The translations under genes and the position numbers were made by a program. From Frigoriglobus tundricola (lineage in GTDB: Bacteria; Planctomycetota; Planctomycetia; Gemmatales; Gemmataceae), in assembly GCF_013128195.2 (NCBI RefSeq), contig NZ_CP053452.2, positions 4,774,001 through 4,838,000 on the forward strand: DNA of 64,000 bases, read 5' to 3'. Shown piece by piece: positions 8,926-17,115 of the stretch. Within the stretch, counting starts at the first letter, position 1, and each line of letters opens with the position of its first letter. The notes beneath the pieces were generated by a model. The model did not search any database and was not told where the DNA came from. It was given only the letters and a program-made list of their open reading frames with translations.

Positions 8926-9912
8926 GTGACCGATCGTGATCGTCGCCCCGTGAGATCCGCCTTCACGCTGATCGAGCTGCTGGTGGTCATCGCCATCATT
9001 GCGGTCCTGATCGGCTTGCTCCTCCCCGCGGTACAAAAGGTCCGCGAGGCCGCGGCCCGGGCGCAGTGCTCGAACAACCTGAAGCAAATCGGCCTGGCGT
9101 TTCACAACTACCACGGCGTGTACAACAAGTTGCCGACCGGCGCCAGTGACGGGAGCCCGGCGGGCCAATCGTTTTCGACGTGCTGCAACTGGAACGACCA
9201 GAGCGCGGCGACCGAAAACACGGCCGGGCAAATGGACGAGCGCACGGGCTTCAGTTGGCTCTATCAGATTCTGCCGTACGTCGAACAGCAAGCCCTGTAC
9301 AGCTTGCCCAGCCGGGCAACAGTGTACGCGACGCCCGTGAAGATTTATTACTGCCCGTCGGCCCGGCCGCCGACCGTGTACAGCGGCGAGGCCAAAAGTG
9401 ACTATGTGGGGAACGCCGGCAACGTGTGGGCGCAAGACGGCGGCGGCACCGTGATTCACACGACCGTCCCGTGGCATTCGGCTTACAGCTTCCCGACCGT
9501 GACCCTCTTGACGATTACGGACGGCACGTCGAACACCTTGCTAATCGGTGAGAAATGGCTGCACCCGCAGCAGCAAGGCAAGGACGGCGGCGACAACGAA
9601 CCGTTCGTTAACGCGGGTTGGGACGAGGACCACGTCCGCGCCACGGGCGGCACCTACAACTGCGAGTACTGCTTCGGGTCGACGTCGTCGACCGCGGTCT
9701 CGATCAATTTCGTTCCGCGTCGGAACCTCGACGCGCCGAACCCCCCGAGCGGCACGACCATCTGGAACGAACTGATGGGCAGCCCGCACACGGGCGGCAT
9801 GAACGCGCTCATGGCGGACGGTTCGGTTCACTTCGTGGCTTTCAGTGTCGATCCGAACGTGTGGTCGGCAGTGGGCTCGCGCGCCGGTGGCGAGACGCTC
9901 GAACTGCCCTGA
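8926..9912 (+). CDS. DUF1559 pseudopilin-like protein
   Basis: The protein has 328 residues. A type IV pilin-like N-terminus ([20 protein letters not shown]) is followed directly by [20 protein letters not shown] and [12 protein letters not shown]. The C-terminal DUF1559 signature near the end is [17 protein letters not shown]. The family is enormously expanded in planctomycetes. Its prepilin-type leader implies processing by a prepilin peptidase and a place in a pseudopilus or cell-envelope structure, but function is not established. The GTG start at 8926 is chosen because GGAG sits 10 bases upstream and the leader is then 13 residues; a start at 8734 would place an unlikely 64-residue leader before the pilin motif. 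A small lipoprotein gene follows on the same strand. Confidence 0.93.
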   Translation: MTDRDRRPVRSAFTLIELLVVIAIIAVLIGLLLPAVQKVREAAARAQCSNNLKQIGLAFHNYHGVYNKLPTGASDGSPAGQSFSTCCNWNDQSAATENTAGQMDERTGFSWLYQILPYVEQQALYSLPSRATVYATPVKIYYCPSARPPTVYSGEAKSDYVGNAGNVWAQDGGGTVIHTTVPWHSAYSFPTVTLLTITDGTSNTLLIGEKWLHPQQQGKDGGDNEPFVNAGWDEDHVRATGGTYNCEYCFGSTSSTAVSINFVPRRNLDAPNPPSGTTIWNELMGSPHTGGMNALMADGSVHFVAFSVDPNVWSAVGSRAGGETLELP

Positions 9913-9951
9913 CCTCCCGCCCGAACCTTCGAGAACGATCTTCTAATTTAC

Positions 9952-9995
9952 GCGCCCCCTCGCCCGGCTGTCGAGCGCGCCGGGCGAGGGGGCGC
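9952..9995. promoter_or_regulatory. Strong hairpin between DUF1559 and lipoprotein genes
   Basis: Perfect 16-bp arms, GCGCCCCCTCGCCCGG at 9952-9967 and its complement at 9980-9995, enclose a 12-base loop. The hairpin begins 39 bases after the DUF1559 stop and ends 52 bases before the lipoprotein start. There is no U-run, so it more likely tunes transcript stability or partial termination than ends transcription completely. Confidence 0.6.
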
Positions 9996-10047
9996 CTTGA
10001 ACTCGTATCGCGAAACAAACGTTGTGCTTGTCCCAAGGAGAACGCGG

Positions 10048-10269
10048 GTGCGAAATACGATTCTGAGCGCGGCGCTCGTAGCGGTCCTGTTCACCGGATG
10101 CTCCAAAAGCGACAAGCCTGTGGCCTTGACGCCCGAGATGGAGGCGGCCCAGAAGGAGGCTCAGGAGGCGGTAAACAAGGCCGAATCCGCGCATCAGAAA
10201 ACCGAGAGGGCGGGCAAACTCACCGGCACCGATCAAGAGGCTCTCCGCGCCAAACAGAACAAGCGGTGA
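10048..10269 (+). CDS. Small lipoprotein, DUF1559 partner
   Basis: The protein has 73 residues. The N-terminus is a lipoprotein signal with lipobox FTGC and the acceptor Cys at residue 18, after a short hydrophobic stretch. The rest is charged, helical and Ala/Glu/Lys-rich (MEAAQKEAQEAVNKAESAHQ), so it could form a coiled coil. GTG 10048 is the start: AAGGAG lies 8 bases upstream, whereas the earlier in-frame ATG (9997) has no such site and would bury the signal peptide. It follows a DUF1559 gene by 135 bases, the same arrangement as three other pairs in this window. The role is unknown; an envelope-anchored partner of the pseudopilin is inferred from context. Confidence 0.8.
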   Translation: MRNTILSAALVAVLFTGCSKSDKPVALTPEMEAAQKEAQEAVNKAESAHQKTERAGKLTGTDQEALRAKQNKR

Positions 10270-10550
10270 CGCCGGCGCCGACCGGAATGACCCTCTCGGT
10301 CGGGCGAACGGTGGATGTGGCACGCCCGCCTTGAACGCTCTCCGCTCTGGGAAAGCGTCCCCTGTGCCCGGCCTGTTAAGCACGCCCCAACCACCGGCAA
10401 AAGCTTGGGCCCCGGGACGCCCCGCCTGACCTCCTCAGCAACTGTACCGCACGCGGCGAATCGCAATCGGCACAATCCCGCAGCAGCGGTGTGCGCACCT
10501 CGGGAGCAGAAGACGCCCTCGGCCCGCATCCGTAACGTCCGACCGGGCAC

Positions 10551-11351
10551 TCAATTCGCGGGCGCAGGGGCCTCGCAATCTTCGGCCATCTGCAAGCGCA
10601 CGCGGCGGGGCGGCATGTGCGCGTCGCGCACGGGCGGCTGGTCGTCGTGCGTGCGCGCGTCGAGTTGGCGGCCGGCCGCGCTTTTGCGCACGCCGCCCCA
10701 CTGCTTGAAGAAGAACGACACCCCGCTCGCCTCGCACCGGTCGCGGAGCGCGCGGACCCAGTCCGCCGCCATCGGCCGCGCGCCGTGCCCGCTCTCGCCC
10801 CCGACGATCACCCAGTGGATGCCCGTGAGATCGACGCGCCCCAGGTCTTCGAGGAGCGGCTCGACGGAGAGGAACCGCACCGCGGCCGGGGCGGCGCGCA
10901 GGTGGTCGATGCGCGGCAGGCCGTGGCGCCGGTTCTCCACACTCACGCCCCACCAGACGTGCGGCAGGTCGGCCGCGAAGCGCAACTTGGTGCGGAGTAG
11001 ATCGGCCATCCGCTCGGACCGCTTCGTGAGCACCTGATACGTGTGCCAGTCGGCCGCGGCCATCACCCGCGCGACGCGCTCGATGTACTCGTCGGGCACG
11101 TCGGCATGGAACAGGTCGCTCATGGAGTTGACGAACACGCGCCGTCGGGCCGTCCACAGGAACGGGTCGGCCAGCTTTTCGGGCACGAGCCGCAGGTCGA
11201 AGCCCTGTTCGTAGGGGTGGCCCTTCACGCCGCGGAAGCGCTCGGCGAACGTCGAAGCGTAGCACCGGGCGCAGCCGGGGCTGATCTTGGTGCACCCGCG
11301 GACCGGGTTCCAGGTCGCATCGGTCCACTCGATGCTGCTGTGGTCGCTCAT
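10551..11351 (-). CDS. Phage Gp37/Gp68 family (DUF5131) protein
   Basis: The protein has 266 residues. The N-terminus SIEWTDATWNPVRGC leads into a Cys cluster C20-x6-C27-x2-C30 (CTKISPGCARCYA). Later blocks are FVNSMSDLFHADVP, TYQVLTKRSERM, WWGVSVEN, FLSVEPLL and WVIVGGESGHGARPM, and then FFFKQWG. This is the characteristic order of the DUF5131 family, found in phages and bacterial chromosomes. The Cys spacing and TIM-barrel-like blocks suggest a radical-SAM relative, but the activity is undetermined. The C-terminal 45 residues are Arg/Pro-rich and variable. No other phage gene lies nearby, so it looks like a resident gene. It is divergent from the LRR gene that starts at 11474. Confidence 0.87.
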   Translation of the reverse strand: MSDHSSIEWTDATWNPVRGCTKISPGCARCYASTFAERFRGVKGHPYEQGFDLRLVPEKLADPFLWTARRRVFVNSMSDLFHADVPDEYIERVARVMAAADWHTYQVLTKRSERMADLLRTKLRFAADLPHVWWGVSVENRRHGLPRIDHLRAAPAAVRFLSVEPLLEDLGRVDLTGIHWVIVGGESGHGARPMAADWVRALRDRCEASGVSFFFKQWGGVRKSAAGRQLDARTHDDQPPVRDAHMPPRRVRLQMAEDCEAPAPAN

Positions 11352-11473
11352 GGCACCCTTCGCACGGGCGTGACAGTGCGTTCACCGTAGTGGCGGCGGC
11401 CGGGGCGCACAAGTGAAATCTTACGGTCGCGACCTCACCAAACGGGCGGCGCGTCGGGTATCATTTCGGCACC

Positions 11474-13120
11474 ATGAGTGACCAAGCCGCGCTGCTGGCC
11501 GCGATCACCGCCAACCCCGACGACGACGTGCCGCGGTTGGTGTACGCCGACTGGCTGGACGAGAACCGGCCGGACGAGACCCCGTCGCCGGCCGCCGGGC
11601 CGTCGGCCCGGGCCGATTACATCCGCGTGCAGTGCCGCCTGGCCCGCCGCCCGTTCGACGAGCCCGATTACCCCGACCTCCTCGAACGCGAACGCGACCT
11701 CGCCGACTGGCTCAACACGCACGCCCCCGACCCGGAACCGAACCTGCCCGAGGACCTGGAGTGGTTCAGCGAGTTCGACGGCGGCGAGTGGGGCGCGTTC
11801 GCCCGCGGCTTTCCGGACGAGGCCGAGTACACCGAGTACGACGACGAGCCCGACGAGAACGTGGCCCGCCTCCTCACCGCGCTGCCGGAGGCGTTCGCCC
11901 GGACCACCGTCCGGTCGCTGCGGCTGGCGGACGCCTACGGCGAGGAGGTCGTCGGCCTGCTGGACAGCCCCGTGGCGGCGGGGCTGCGGGGGCTGGCCCT
12001 CAGCGACATCGCCGACGATAACGAGGCCGACGCCGTCCGCGCGATCGCGACCTCCACGCACCTGACCGGCCTCCGCAAGCTGTCCCTCGATTTCTACGTC
12101 GAGGACGACGACCTGCGCCGGCTGGCCCGGGCCGACCACCTGGGCTCGCTCGAGAGCCTGTCGCTGGACTACCCGTCGCCGCTGGGGCTCCGGCCGCTCG
12201 GCGCGGCCCGCTGGTTCCGCAACCTCCGCGCGCTCCAGTTGTGGATGGACAGCCGCGACGCGCTGAAGGCGGTGGCCGAACTGCCGGAGATGCCGAACCT
12301 CGTGTCGCTGAGCCTGCGCGGGGCGGTCGCCCCGACGGCCGCCGCGGTGCGCAAGTTCGCGACCTCGGACTCGTTCCCGCGGCTGGCGCGATTGGAACTC
12401 GACAGCACGCGCCTCACGCCGGAACTGGTCGCGGGACTGGCCCGCGGGACGTGGCCGCTGCGGCACCTGAAGCTCCACCGGGTCGCGGTGCGCCGCGTCG
12501 GGGCCGAGGCGCTGGCGGCCGCGCCGTTTGCCGAAACACTTGGGGTACTGGAGCTGCCGGAGTGCGACGTCACCGCCGGCGGGGTGCAGGCGCTGGCCGC
12601 GGCCGGGGCGCTCGCGGGGCTGAAGCGGCTCGACCTGTCGGCCAACCCGATCGGCCCCGGCGGGCTGGCGGCGCTGGCCCGGAGCCGCCACTTCGGCGGC
12701 CTGCGGGGGCTCAATCTGTCCGACTGCAACGGCACGAAGGCGCCGCTCGACGCGGCCGCCCTCCTGCACTTTCTGACCGCGCTGGGGTGCCCCGAGCTGC
12801 GGCACCTGGAACTGGACCGCATGCCGGTCGGGGTCCGCGGCGCCCGGGTGCTCGCGGCCGGCGGCCCGTTCGCCAACTTGACGCGGCTGGGCCTCGCCGA
12901 GTGCGGGCTGCGCGAGAACGGGGCGCGGGCGCTCGTGGGGTCCTCGAGCCTCGGTCACCTGACGGTCCTGGACATGCCCGACAACGCGGCCGGTAAGGGC
13001 GCGTCGCGGGTCGCCGATCCGACCGTGTTCCCGCGGCTCGGCCGGTGCAACCTGAGCCGCAACCGCATCCCGAAGTGGCCCCTCGCCCGCCTCCGCAAGC
13101 GGCGGGGCGTGCAGGTGTGA
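11474..13120 (+). CDS. TIGR02996 domain and leucine-rich-repeat protein
   Basis: The protein has 548 residues. The first 30 residues (LLAAITANPDDDVPRLVYAD, then WLDENRPDE) are the TIGR02996 repeat-companion domain, interrupted by a Pro/Ala-rich insert before ADYIRVQCRLAR. From about 130 to 545 there are irregular leucine-rich repeats of the ribonuclease-inhibitor type (L..L.L....ig..G..aLA). TIGR02996-LRR proteins are a hallmark expansion of Gemmata and relatives; they lack signal peptides and are presumed cytoplasmic protein-binding scaffolds. The next gene is a paralog of the same build in the same orientation, pointing to tandem duplication. No enzymatic motif is visible. Confidence 0.9.
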   Translation: MSDQAALLAAITANPDDDVPRLVYADWLDENRPDETPSPAAGPSARADYIRVQCRLARRPFDEPDYPDLLERERDLADWLNTHAPDPEPNLPEDLEWFSEFDGGEWGAFARGFPDEAEYTEYDDEPDENVARLLTALPEAFARTTVRSLRLADAYGEEVVGLLDSPVAAGLRGLALSDIADDNEADAVRAIATSTHLTGLRKLSLDFYVEDDDLRRLARADHLGSLESLSLDYPSPLGLRPLGAARWFRNLRALQLWMDSRDALKAVAELPEMPNLVSLSLRGAVAPTAAAVRKFATSDSFPRLARLELDSTRLTPELVAGLARGTWPLRHLKLHRVAVRRVGAEALAAAPFAETLGVLELPECDVTAGGVQALAAAGALAGLKRLDLSANPIGPGGLAALARSRHFGGLRGLNLSDCNGTKAPLDAAALLHFLTALGCPELRHLELDRMPVGVRGARVLAAGGPFANLTRLGLAECGLRENGARALVGSSSLGHLTVLDMPDNAAGKGASRVADPTVFPRLGRCNLSRNRIPKWPLARLRKRRGVQV

Positions 13121-13250
13121 ACCGGGGCGCGGGCTCTGACGGCGGGGCCTGGCGCCCGCGCCCGATTCGGCGGGCGTTCTTCCTTCTCCCCACCTGTCGC
13201 TCGCGCCTACACTGATCACTGTTCACCGCTCGCGGCTCACCGATGTTGAC

Positions 13251-14873
13251 ATGACCGACCCCGACGCCGATGCCCTGCTGCGCGCGATCGTTCGTCACCC
13301 GGACGAGGACACGCCGCGCCTCGCGTACGCCGACTGGCTCCAGGAGAACGGCCGCCCCGAGGAGGCGGAGTTCCTGCGGGTCCAGTGCTGGCTCGCGGCG
13401 GCCGAGCCGGGCGAACCGGAGTACCCCGAGCTGGTGGACCGCGACGAGGAGCTGCGGCTCTGGCTCACCACGCACGTGGCGGGGCCGCGGCCCACGTTCC
13501 CCGGCGGGCTGTCGGTCGAGGGCGGCTCGCACTGGTGGTGGCTGTCGCACCGCGGGTTCCCGCGGTTCCTCCACTACGCCGGCATCGAGCGGCCCGGCGC
13601 GAAAGCGATGCGCACGCTGGGGGCGGCCGTGGGGCGGGCGTTCGAGGCGCTCCCGACGCGGTGGCTGGTCGTCAACTACGTCACGGTCGCCCAACTCGCC
13701 GCGCTACTCAAACAGCCGGTCCTGGCCGGGCTGTCCCACCTCACCCTGCACCTCACCGACTCCGGCGAAGGGGCCGACGAGGCGGCGCGGCTCCTGGCGA
13801 AGTGCCGGCACCTGCGGAACCTGCGGGGGCTGTCGCTGGCGTTCGGGGTCGGGGACGCCGCGTGCGCGGCGCTGGCCGCCGCCCCGTGGGAGGGGCTGGA
13901 GTGGTTCAAGGCGGACTGCCACCCGATCGGCCCGGCGGGGATACGCGCGCTGGCCGGCGCCGGCTGGTTCCGGCGCCTCCGCGAGCTGATCCTGCCCAAC
14001 GGCCTGCCGGACGAGACCTTTGACGAGCTGGTCCGGTTGCCCCCTCTCACGCGGCTCCACACGCTCGACCTGTCCATGAACAGCTTCCCGGAGGCCTCCT
14101 GGCAGGGGTTCGCGAGGACCCGCACGTTCCCGGCCCTGGCCCGGCTCTGGTTGCGGGACGGCGACATGAGCGGCGGGCGGCTGGAGGCGCTGGCGGGGGC
14201 CGGCGGGTTCGAGCTGCGGATCCTCGATCTGTCGGGGACCGGGTGCCACATCGACCGCTCGGGCACGATCGCGGCCGCGAGCTGGGCCAAGTCGCTGCGC
14301 GTACTCGACCTGTCGCTCAACGCGCTCGGCCCGGCCGGGGTCAAAGCGATCGCCGCGAATCAGAAGTTCCGCGCGCTGCGGCACCTGAGTCTGGCGGACA
14401 ACGCGCTCGGGCCGACCGGTCTGACCGCACTGGTGGGCAACCCGGCCCTCCGCAAGCTCCGGGCGCTCGACATCGGCGGCGCCCCGCACGACAACCGCGG
14501 GCTGTCGCCGGCCCACTTCGAGCGCTTCCTCACCCGGCTCGACATGCCGGACCTGCGGCACCTCGACCTGTCGGGGCGCCCGGTCGGCTCGAAGGCCGCG
14601 CGGCGGCTCACCGATCCCCGGTTCGGGTCGCTCACGCGGCTCTGCCTGAAGGGGTGCCGGCTGACGGACGCGGCGGTTTCCGCGCTCGTCACGGCGCCGG
14701 CACTGGCGAACCTGATCCAGCTCGAACTGAGCGACAACCGGCTGACGACCGGCCCGGAGCGGCTGACCGATCGGTCGGTGCTGCCGCGGCTGGCGTCGTG
14801 TACGCTCTCGGGGAACCCGTTGCCCCCGGCCGTGACCCGCAAGCTGCGCCGCCGGCCCGGCGTGCGGGTCTAG
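13251..14873 (+). CDS. TIGR02996 domain and leucine-rich-repeat protein, paralog
   Basis: The protein has 540 residues. It opens with LLRAIVRHPDEDTPRLAYAD, then WLQENGRPEEAEFLRVQCWL, a canonical TIGR02996 module without the insert found in its neighbour. LRRs of the L..L.LS.N.LGP.G..AL type follow to the C-terminus, which ends RKLRRRPGVRV, close to the neighbour's LRKRRGVQV. The matching ends and order argue that the two genes are tandem duplicates that have since diverged. The ATG at 13251 sits directly before the TIGR02996 motif. Binding partners are unknown. Confidence 0.9.
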   Translation: MTDPDADALLRAIVRHPDEDTPRLAYADWLQENGRPEEAEFLRVQCWLAAAEPGEPEYPELVDRDEELRLWLTTHVAGPRPTFPGGLSVEGGSHWWWLSHRGFPRFLHYAGIERPGAKAMRTLGAAVGRAFEALPTRWLVVNYVTVAQLAALLKQPVLAGLSHLTLHLTDSGEGADEAARLLAKCRHLRNLRGLSLAFGVGDAACAALAAAPWEGLEWFKADCHPIGPAGIRALAGAGWFRRLRELILPNGLPDETFDELVRLPPLTRLHTLDLSMNSFPEASWQGFARTRTFPALARLWLRDGDMSGGRLEALAGAGGFELRILDLSGTGCHIDRSGTIAAASWAKSLRVLDLSLNALGPAGVKAIAANQKFRALRHLSLADNALGPTGLTALVGNPALRKLRALDIGGAPHDNRGLSPAHFERFLTRLDMPDLRHLDLSGRPVGSKAARRLTDPRFGSLTRLCLKGCRLTDAAVSALVTAPALANLIQLELSDNRLTTGPERLTDRSVLPRLASCTLSGNPLPPAVTRKLRRRPGVRV

Positions 14874-15000
14874 GTCGCGGTCGAGGAGGCTTTGCGACGA
14901 GGCCCGACGGCCCTCAGGTACTCGCGTCTCACGTGCGCGGCCTGGCTTGCGCAGATCCGCCGTCGGGCCTCGTGTGCAAAGCCACGCTCGACCGCGACCG
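14872..15000. repeat. Inverted repeat, family B copy 1
   Basis: The left arm begins GGTCGCGGTCGAGGAGGC (14873) and continues through cgacgaggcccgacggc. The right arm (about 14959-14999) carries the complement, gccgtcgggcctcg followed by cgctcgaccgcgacc. A second copy lies at 38329-38448. The element starts at the stop codon of the LRR gene and ends before the S51 peptidase start, filling the gap. Confidence 0.8.
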
Positions 15001-15056
15001 ACACAACCGTCCGATCATGGACAATCGGTCTTCCTCACTGCCCCCGGAGATGCCTC

Positions 15057-16586
15057 ATGTGGCTTCGTGTGGTTCTCTTCGTGTGCGTGTTCGGCACGCC
15101 GCGGTTGCCGGCCGCCGACCCGCTCCCGGCGCCGCTCGATCCGCGCGGCCTACCGGGGCCGCTGGTCATCGCTGGCGACGCGAAGACGCCGCCGACCGAC
15201 GTTCGCGACGCGTTTTTCGGCCTCGCGGGTAAAGACAAAGCGAAAATCGTTGTCGTTTCTTCTGACAAGAAGCGGGGCGGCGGAGTGCTGGACGTTTGGC
15301 AGGAATTGAAACCGCTCTCGGCCGACCTGCTGGAAACCGCGGACCGCAAAACCGCAGACGACCCCGCATTCGTCAAGCCGCTGACCGAGGCCACGGCGGT
15401 CTGGCTGGCTGATGGGGATGCGGAGCGGTTCGGGAAGGTCTACGCGGGTACCGCCGTGGAGAAGGAGCTGAAAAAGCTCCACGCACGCGGCCGGGTGGTG
15501 GGTGCCGCCGCTCCCCTCAGCGCGTGGCTCGGTGACCGCGCCGGACTGGCGCTCCTCCCCGGCTTCGCCATCGGAACGCAGAAGCAAACGGACGCGGTTC
15601 TCAAAAACCATCCGGCGTGCGTCGGGCTCAGCTTCGGCAGTGACGCGGCCGTCGTCATTCGGGGGCGCGTTGCGCGCGTCATCGGTGATTCGCCGGTCAC
15701 GGTTCACGTCGGGAAGGGCGCGGGTAAGGCGGCCGCGGACGACGAGTACAAGGCCGGGGCGCTGCTCGATCTCGTTCAGCTCCAGCGGGCGGCGCTGAAC
15801 CGCGCCGCACAAACGCCCTTCCCGGCCGCGAAGCCGCCGGCGGCGGTCGTCTCGAAGGGGGCACTTGTCATCGTCGGCGGGGGCGGCGCGGGGCCGGAGA
15901 TCTGGAAGAAGTTCATCGACCTTGCGGGCGGCCCGGATTCGACGATTGTGGTCGTCACCACCGCGATGGAGGACCCACTCGCGCCGGAATCCGTGGAGGA
16001 GAAGACCCTCAAGAAGTTCGGGGCGAAGAACGTGGTCGCGCTGCACACCCGCGACCGCGCGGAGGCGAACGCCCCGAAGTTCTCGGAGGTGCTGACGAAG
16101 GCGAAGGGCGTGTGGTTCAGCGGCGGGCGGCAGTGGCGGTTCGTGGACGCCTACGAGGGCACGCTCACCGAGAAGCGGTTCCGTGAGGTGCTGGCCCGCG
16201 GCGGGGTGATCGGCGGCAGTTCGGCCGGCGCGAGCATCCAGAGCGAGTACATGCCGCGCGGCCACCCGCTCGGCAACACCGTGGTGGCCGCGGAGGGCTA
16301 CGAGCGCGGGTTCGGTTTCCTGCCGGGGTGTGCCGTCGATCAGCACTTCTTCGCCCGCAAGCGCACGGCCGACATGACGGGTCTGATGAAGGAGTACCCG
16401 CAGTACCTCGGCATCGGACTGGACGAGGGCACGGCGATTGTCGTCACCGGCAGCACCGCGGAGGTGATCGGCAAGAGCAAGGTCGCGTTCTACGACACCA
16501 AGAAAAAGCCCGACGGGGACAAGGACTACGAAGAAGTGTTTCCGAACGAGAAGTACGACCTGAAGGAGCGGCGCAAGCTCAAGTGA
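15057..16586 (+). CDS. Tandem-domain S51 (cyanophycinase-like) peptidase, exported
   Basis: The protein has 509 residues. ATG 15057 is chosen: GGAG lies 8 bases upstream and a short signal peptide (WLRVVLFVCVFGT, cleavage after LPAA) follows at once. Two copies of the class-I-glutaminase-like S51 fold are seen. The second (from about 265) has VIVGGGGAGPEIWKKF, VWFSGGRQWRF, the nucleophile elbow GGSSAGAS (Ser near residue 386) and VDQHFFARKR, all typical of cyanophycinase/S51 serine peptidases. The first (about 33-240) has the same order of strands, but its elbow reads GAAAPLSAW, with no serine at the nucleophile position, so it is probably catalytically dead and structural or regulatory. The likely role is cleavage of an acidic or isoaspartyl peptide outside the cytoplasm; the substrate is not known. 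Confidence 0.85.
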   Translation: MWLRVVLFVCVFGTPRLPAADPLPAPLDPRGLPGPLVIAGDAKTPPTDVRDAFFGLAGKDKAKIVVVSSDKKRGGGVLDVWQELKPLSADLLETADRKTADDPAFVKPLTEATAVWLADGDAERFGKVYAGTAVEKELKKLHARGRVVGAAAPLSAWLGDRAGLALLPGFAIGTQKQTDAVLKNHPACVGLSFGSDAAVVIRGRVARVIGDSPVTVHVGKGAGKAAADDEYKAGALLDLVQLQRAALNRAAQTPFPAAKPPAAVVSKGALVIVGGGGAGPEIWKKFIDLAGGPDSTIVVVTTAMEDPLAPESVEEKTLKKFGAKNVVALHTRDRAEANAPKFSEVLTKAKGVWFSGGRQWRFVDAYEGTLTEKRFREVLARGGVIGGSSAGASIQSEYMPRGHPLGNTVVAAEGYERGFGFLPGCAVDQHFFARKRTADMTGLMKEYPQYLGIGLDEGTAIVVTGSTAEVIGKSKVAFYDTKKKPDGDKDYEEVFPNEKYDLKERRKLK

Positions 16587-16659
16587 ATTGGCCCGGAGGG
16601 GCGGAAGGGTGTTGCGCTATCGTGTGGATTGGGGTCGGCCGGTGTGTGCGGGCACGTCT

Positions 16660-16732
16660 TCTGTAGCCGGCCTCGGTGAGACCGGTGCGACACGATTCCC
16701 GAAGCACCGGCCTCACCGAGGCCGGCTACAGA
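16660..16732. repeat. Near-perfect inverted repeat, family C
   Basis: The 29-base arms (16660-16688 and 16704-16732) contain CTGTAGCCGGCCTCGGTGAG and its complement, with one mismatch. The loop is 15 bases. It lies between the convergent S51 peptidase and DUF4145-like genes and could also act as a bidirectional terminator. Confidence 0.8.
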
Positions 16733-16761
16733 CAGAATGCCCCGGGCTTCGGTATGAGCCA

Positions 16762-17115
16762 CTACGCGGACGCCCTCCACGCGATCAGCGCCGCGCCCGC
16801 CGCGACCGCCACCAGCCCGAAACAGCCCTTGTTGATGACCTGTGGCGGCGCGGTCAGCGCCCGCAGTTCGGCTTCGGCCTCGTCGCACGCGCGAACGAAG
16901 CCGCCGGGGTCGTCGATCTGCGTGTAGGCCGATTCGTGGACGATCTTGTTCCGCACGGTGGCGACGAACCGGAGCTTCCGCACCAGTTGCGGCGGGAGCC
17001 GGTCCTGGACGCTGCTCACCTTCTCGTGGAGCCCCTTCCCGGTCGCGCCGAGCGCGTGCTCCAGCAACGACTCCAGGGCCTTCACTCGTGTAATCGCCAG
17101 TTCGATGTCGCTCAT
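16762..17115 (-). CDS. Small DUF4145-like protein with C-terminal membrane anchor
   Basis: The protein has 117 residues. The central block LVRKLRFVATVRNKIVHE is the RNxxVH pattern seen in DUF4145/HEPN-like helical domains, and the last 25 residues (CFGLVAVAAGAALIAW) form one transmembrane helix. The ATG overlaps the TGA of the upstream helicase gene (ATGA at 17115-17112), so the two are translationally coupled. HEPN-like RNxxxH motifs occur in ribonucleases, and coupling to an RNA helicase makes an RNA-related role tempting. However, the motif here is RN followed by xxVH and is not proof of nuclease activity. Confidence 0.6.
   Translation of the reverse strand: MSDIELAITRVKALESLLEHALGATGKGLHEKVSSVQDRLPPQLVRKLRFVATVRNKIVHESAYTQIDDPGGFVRACDEAEAELRALTAPPQVINKGCFGLVAVAAGAALIAWRASA

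Noticed and set aside
10551-11351. Prophage remnant suggested by the Gp37/Gp68 family gene
   Set aside because: No integrase, structural or lysis genes lie nearby; the family is also common in bacterial chromosomes.
11435-13219. A 594-codon minus-strand frame opposite the first LRR gene
   Set aside because: It is the antisense of leucine-rich repeats and has no independent motif.
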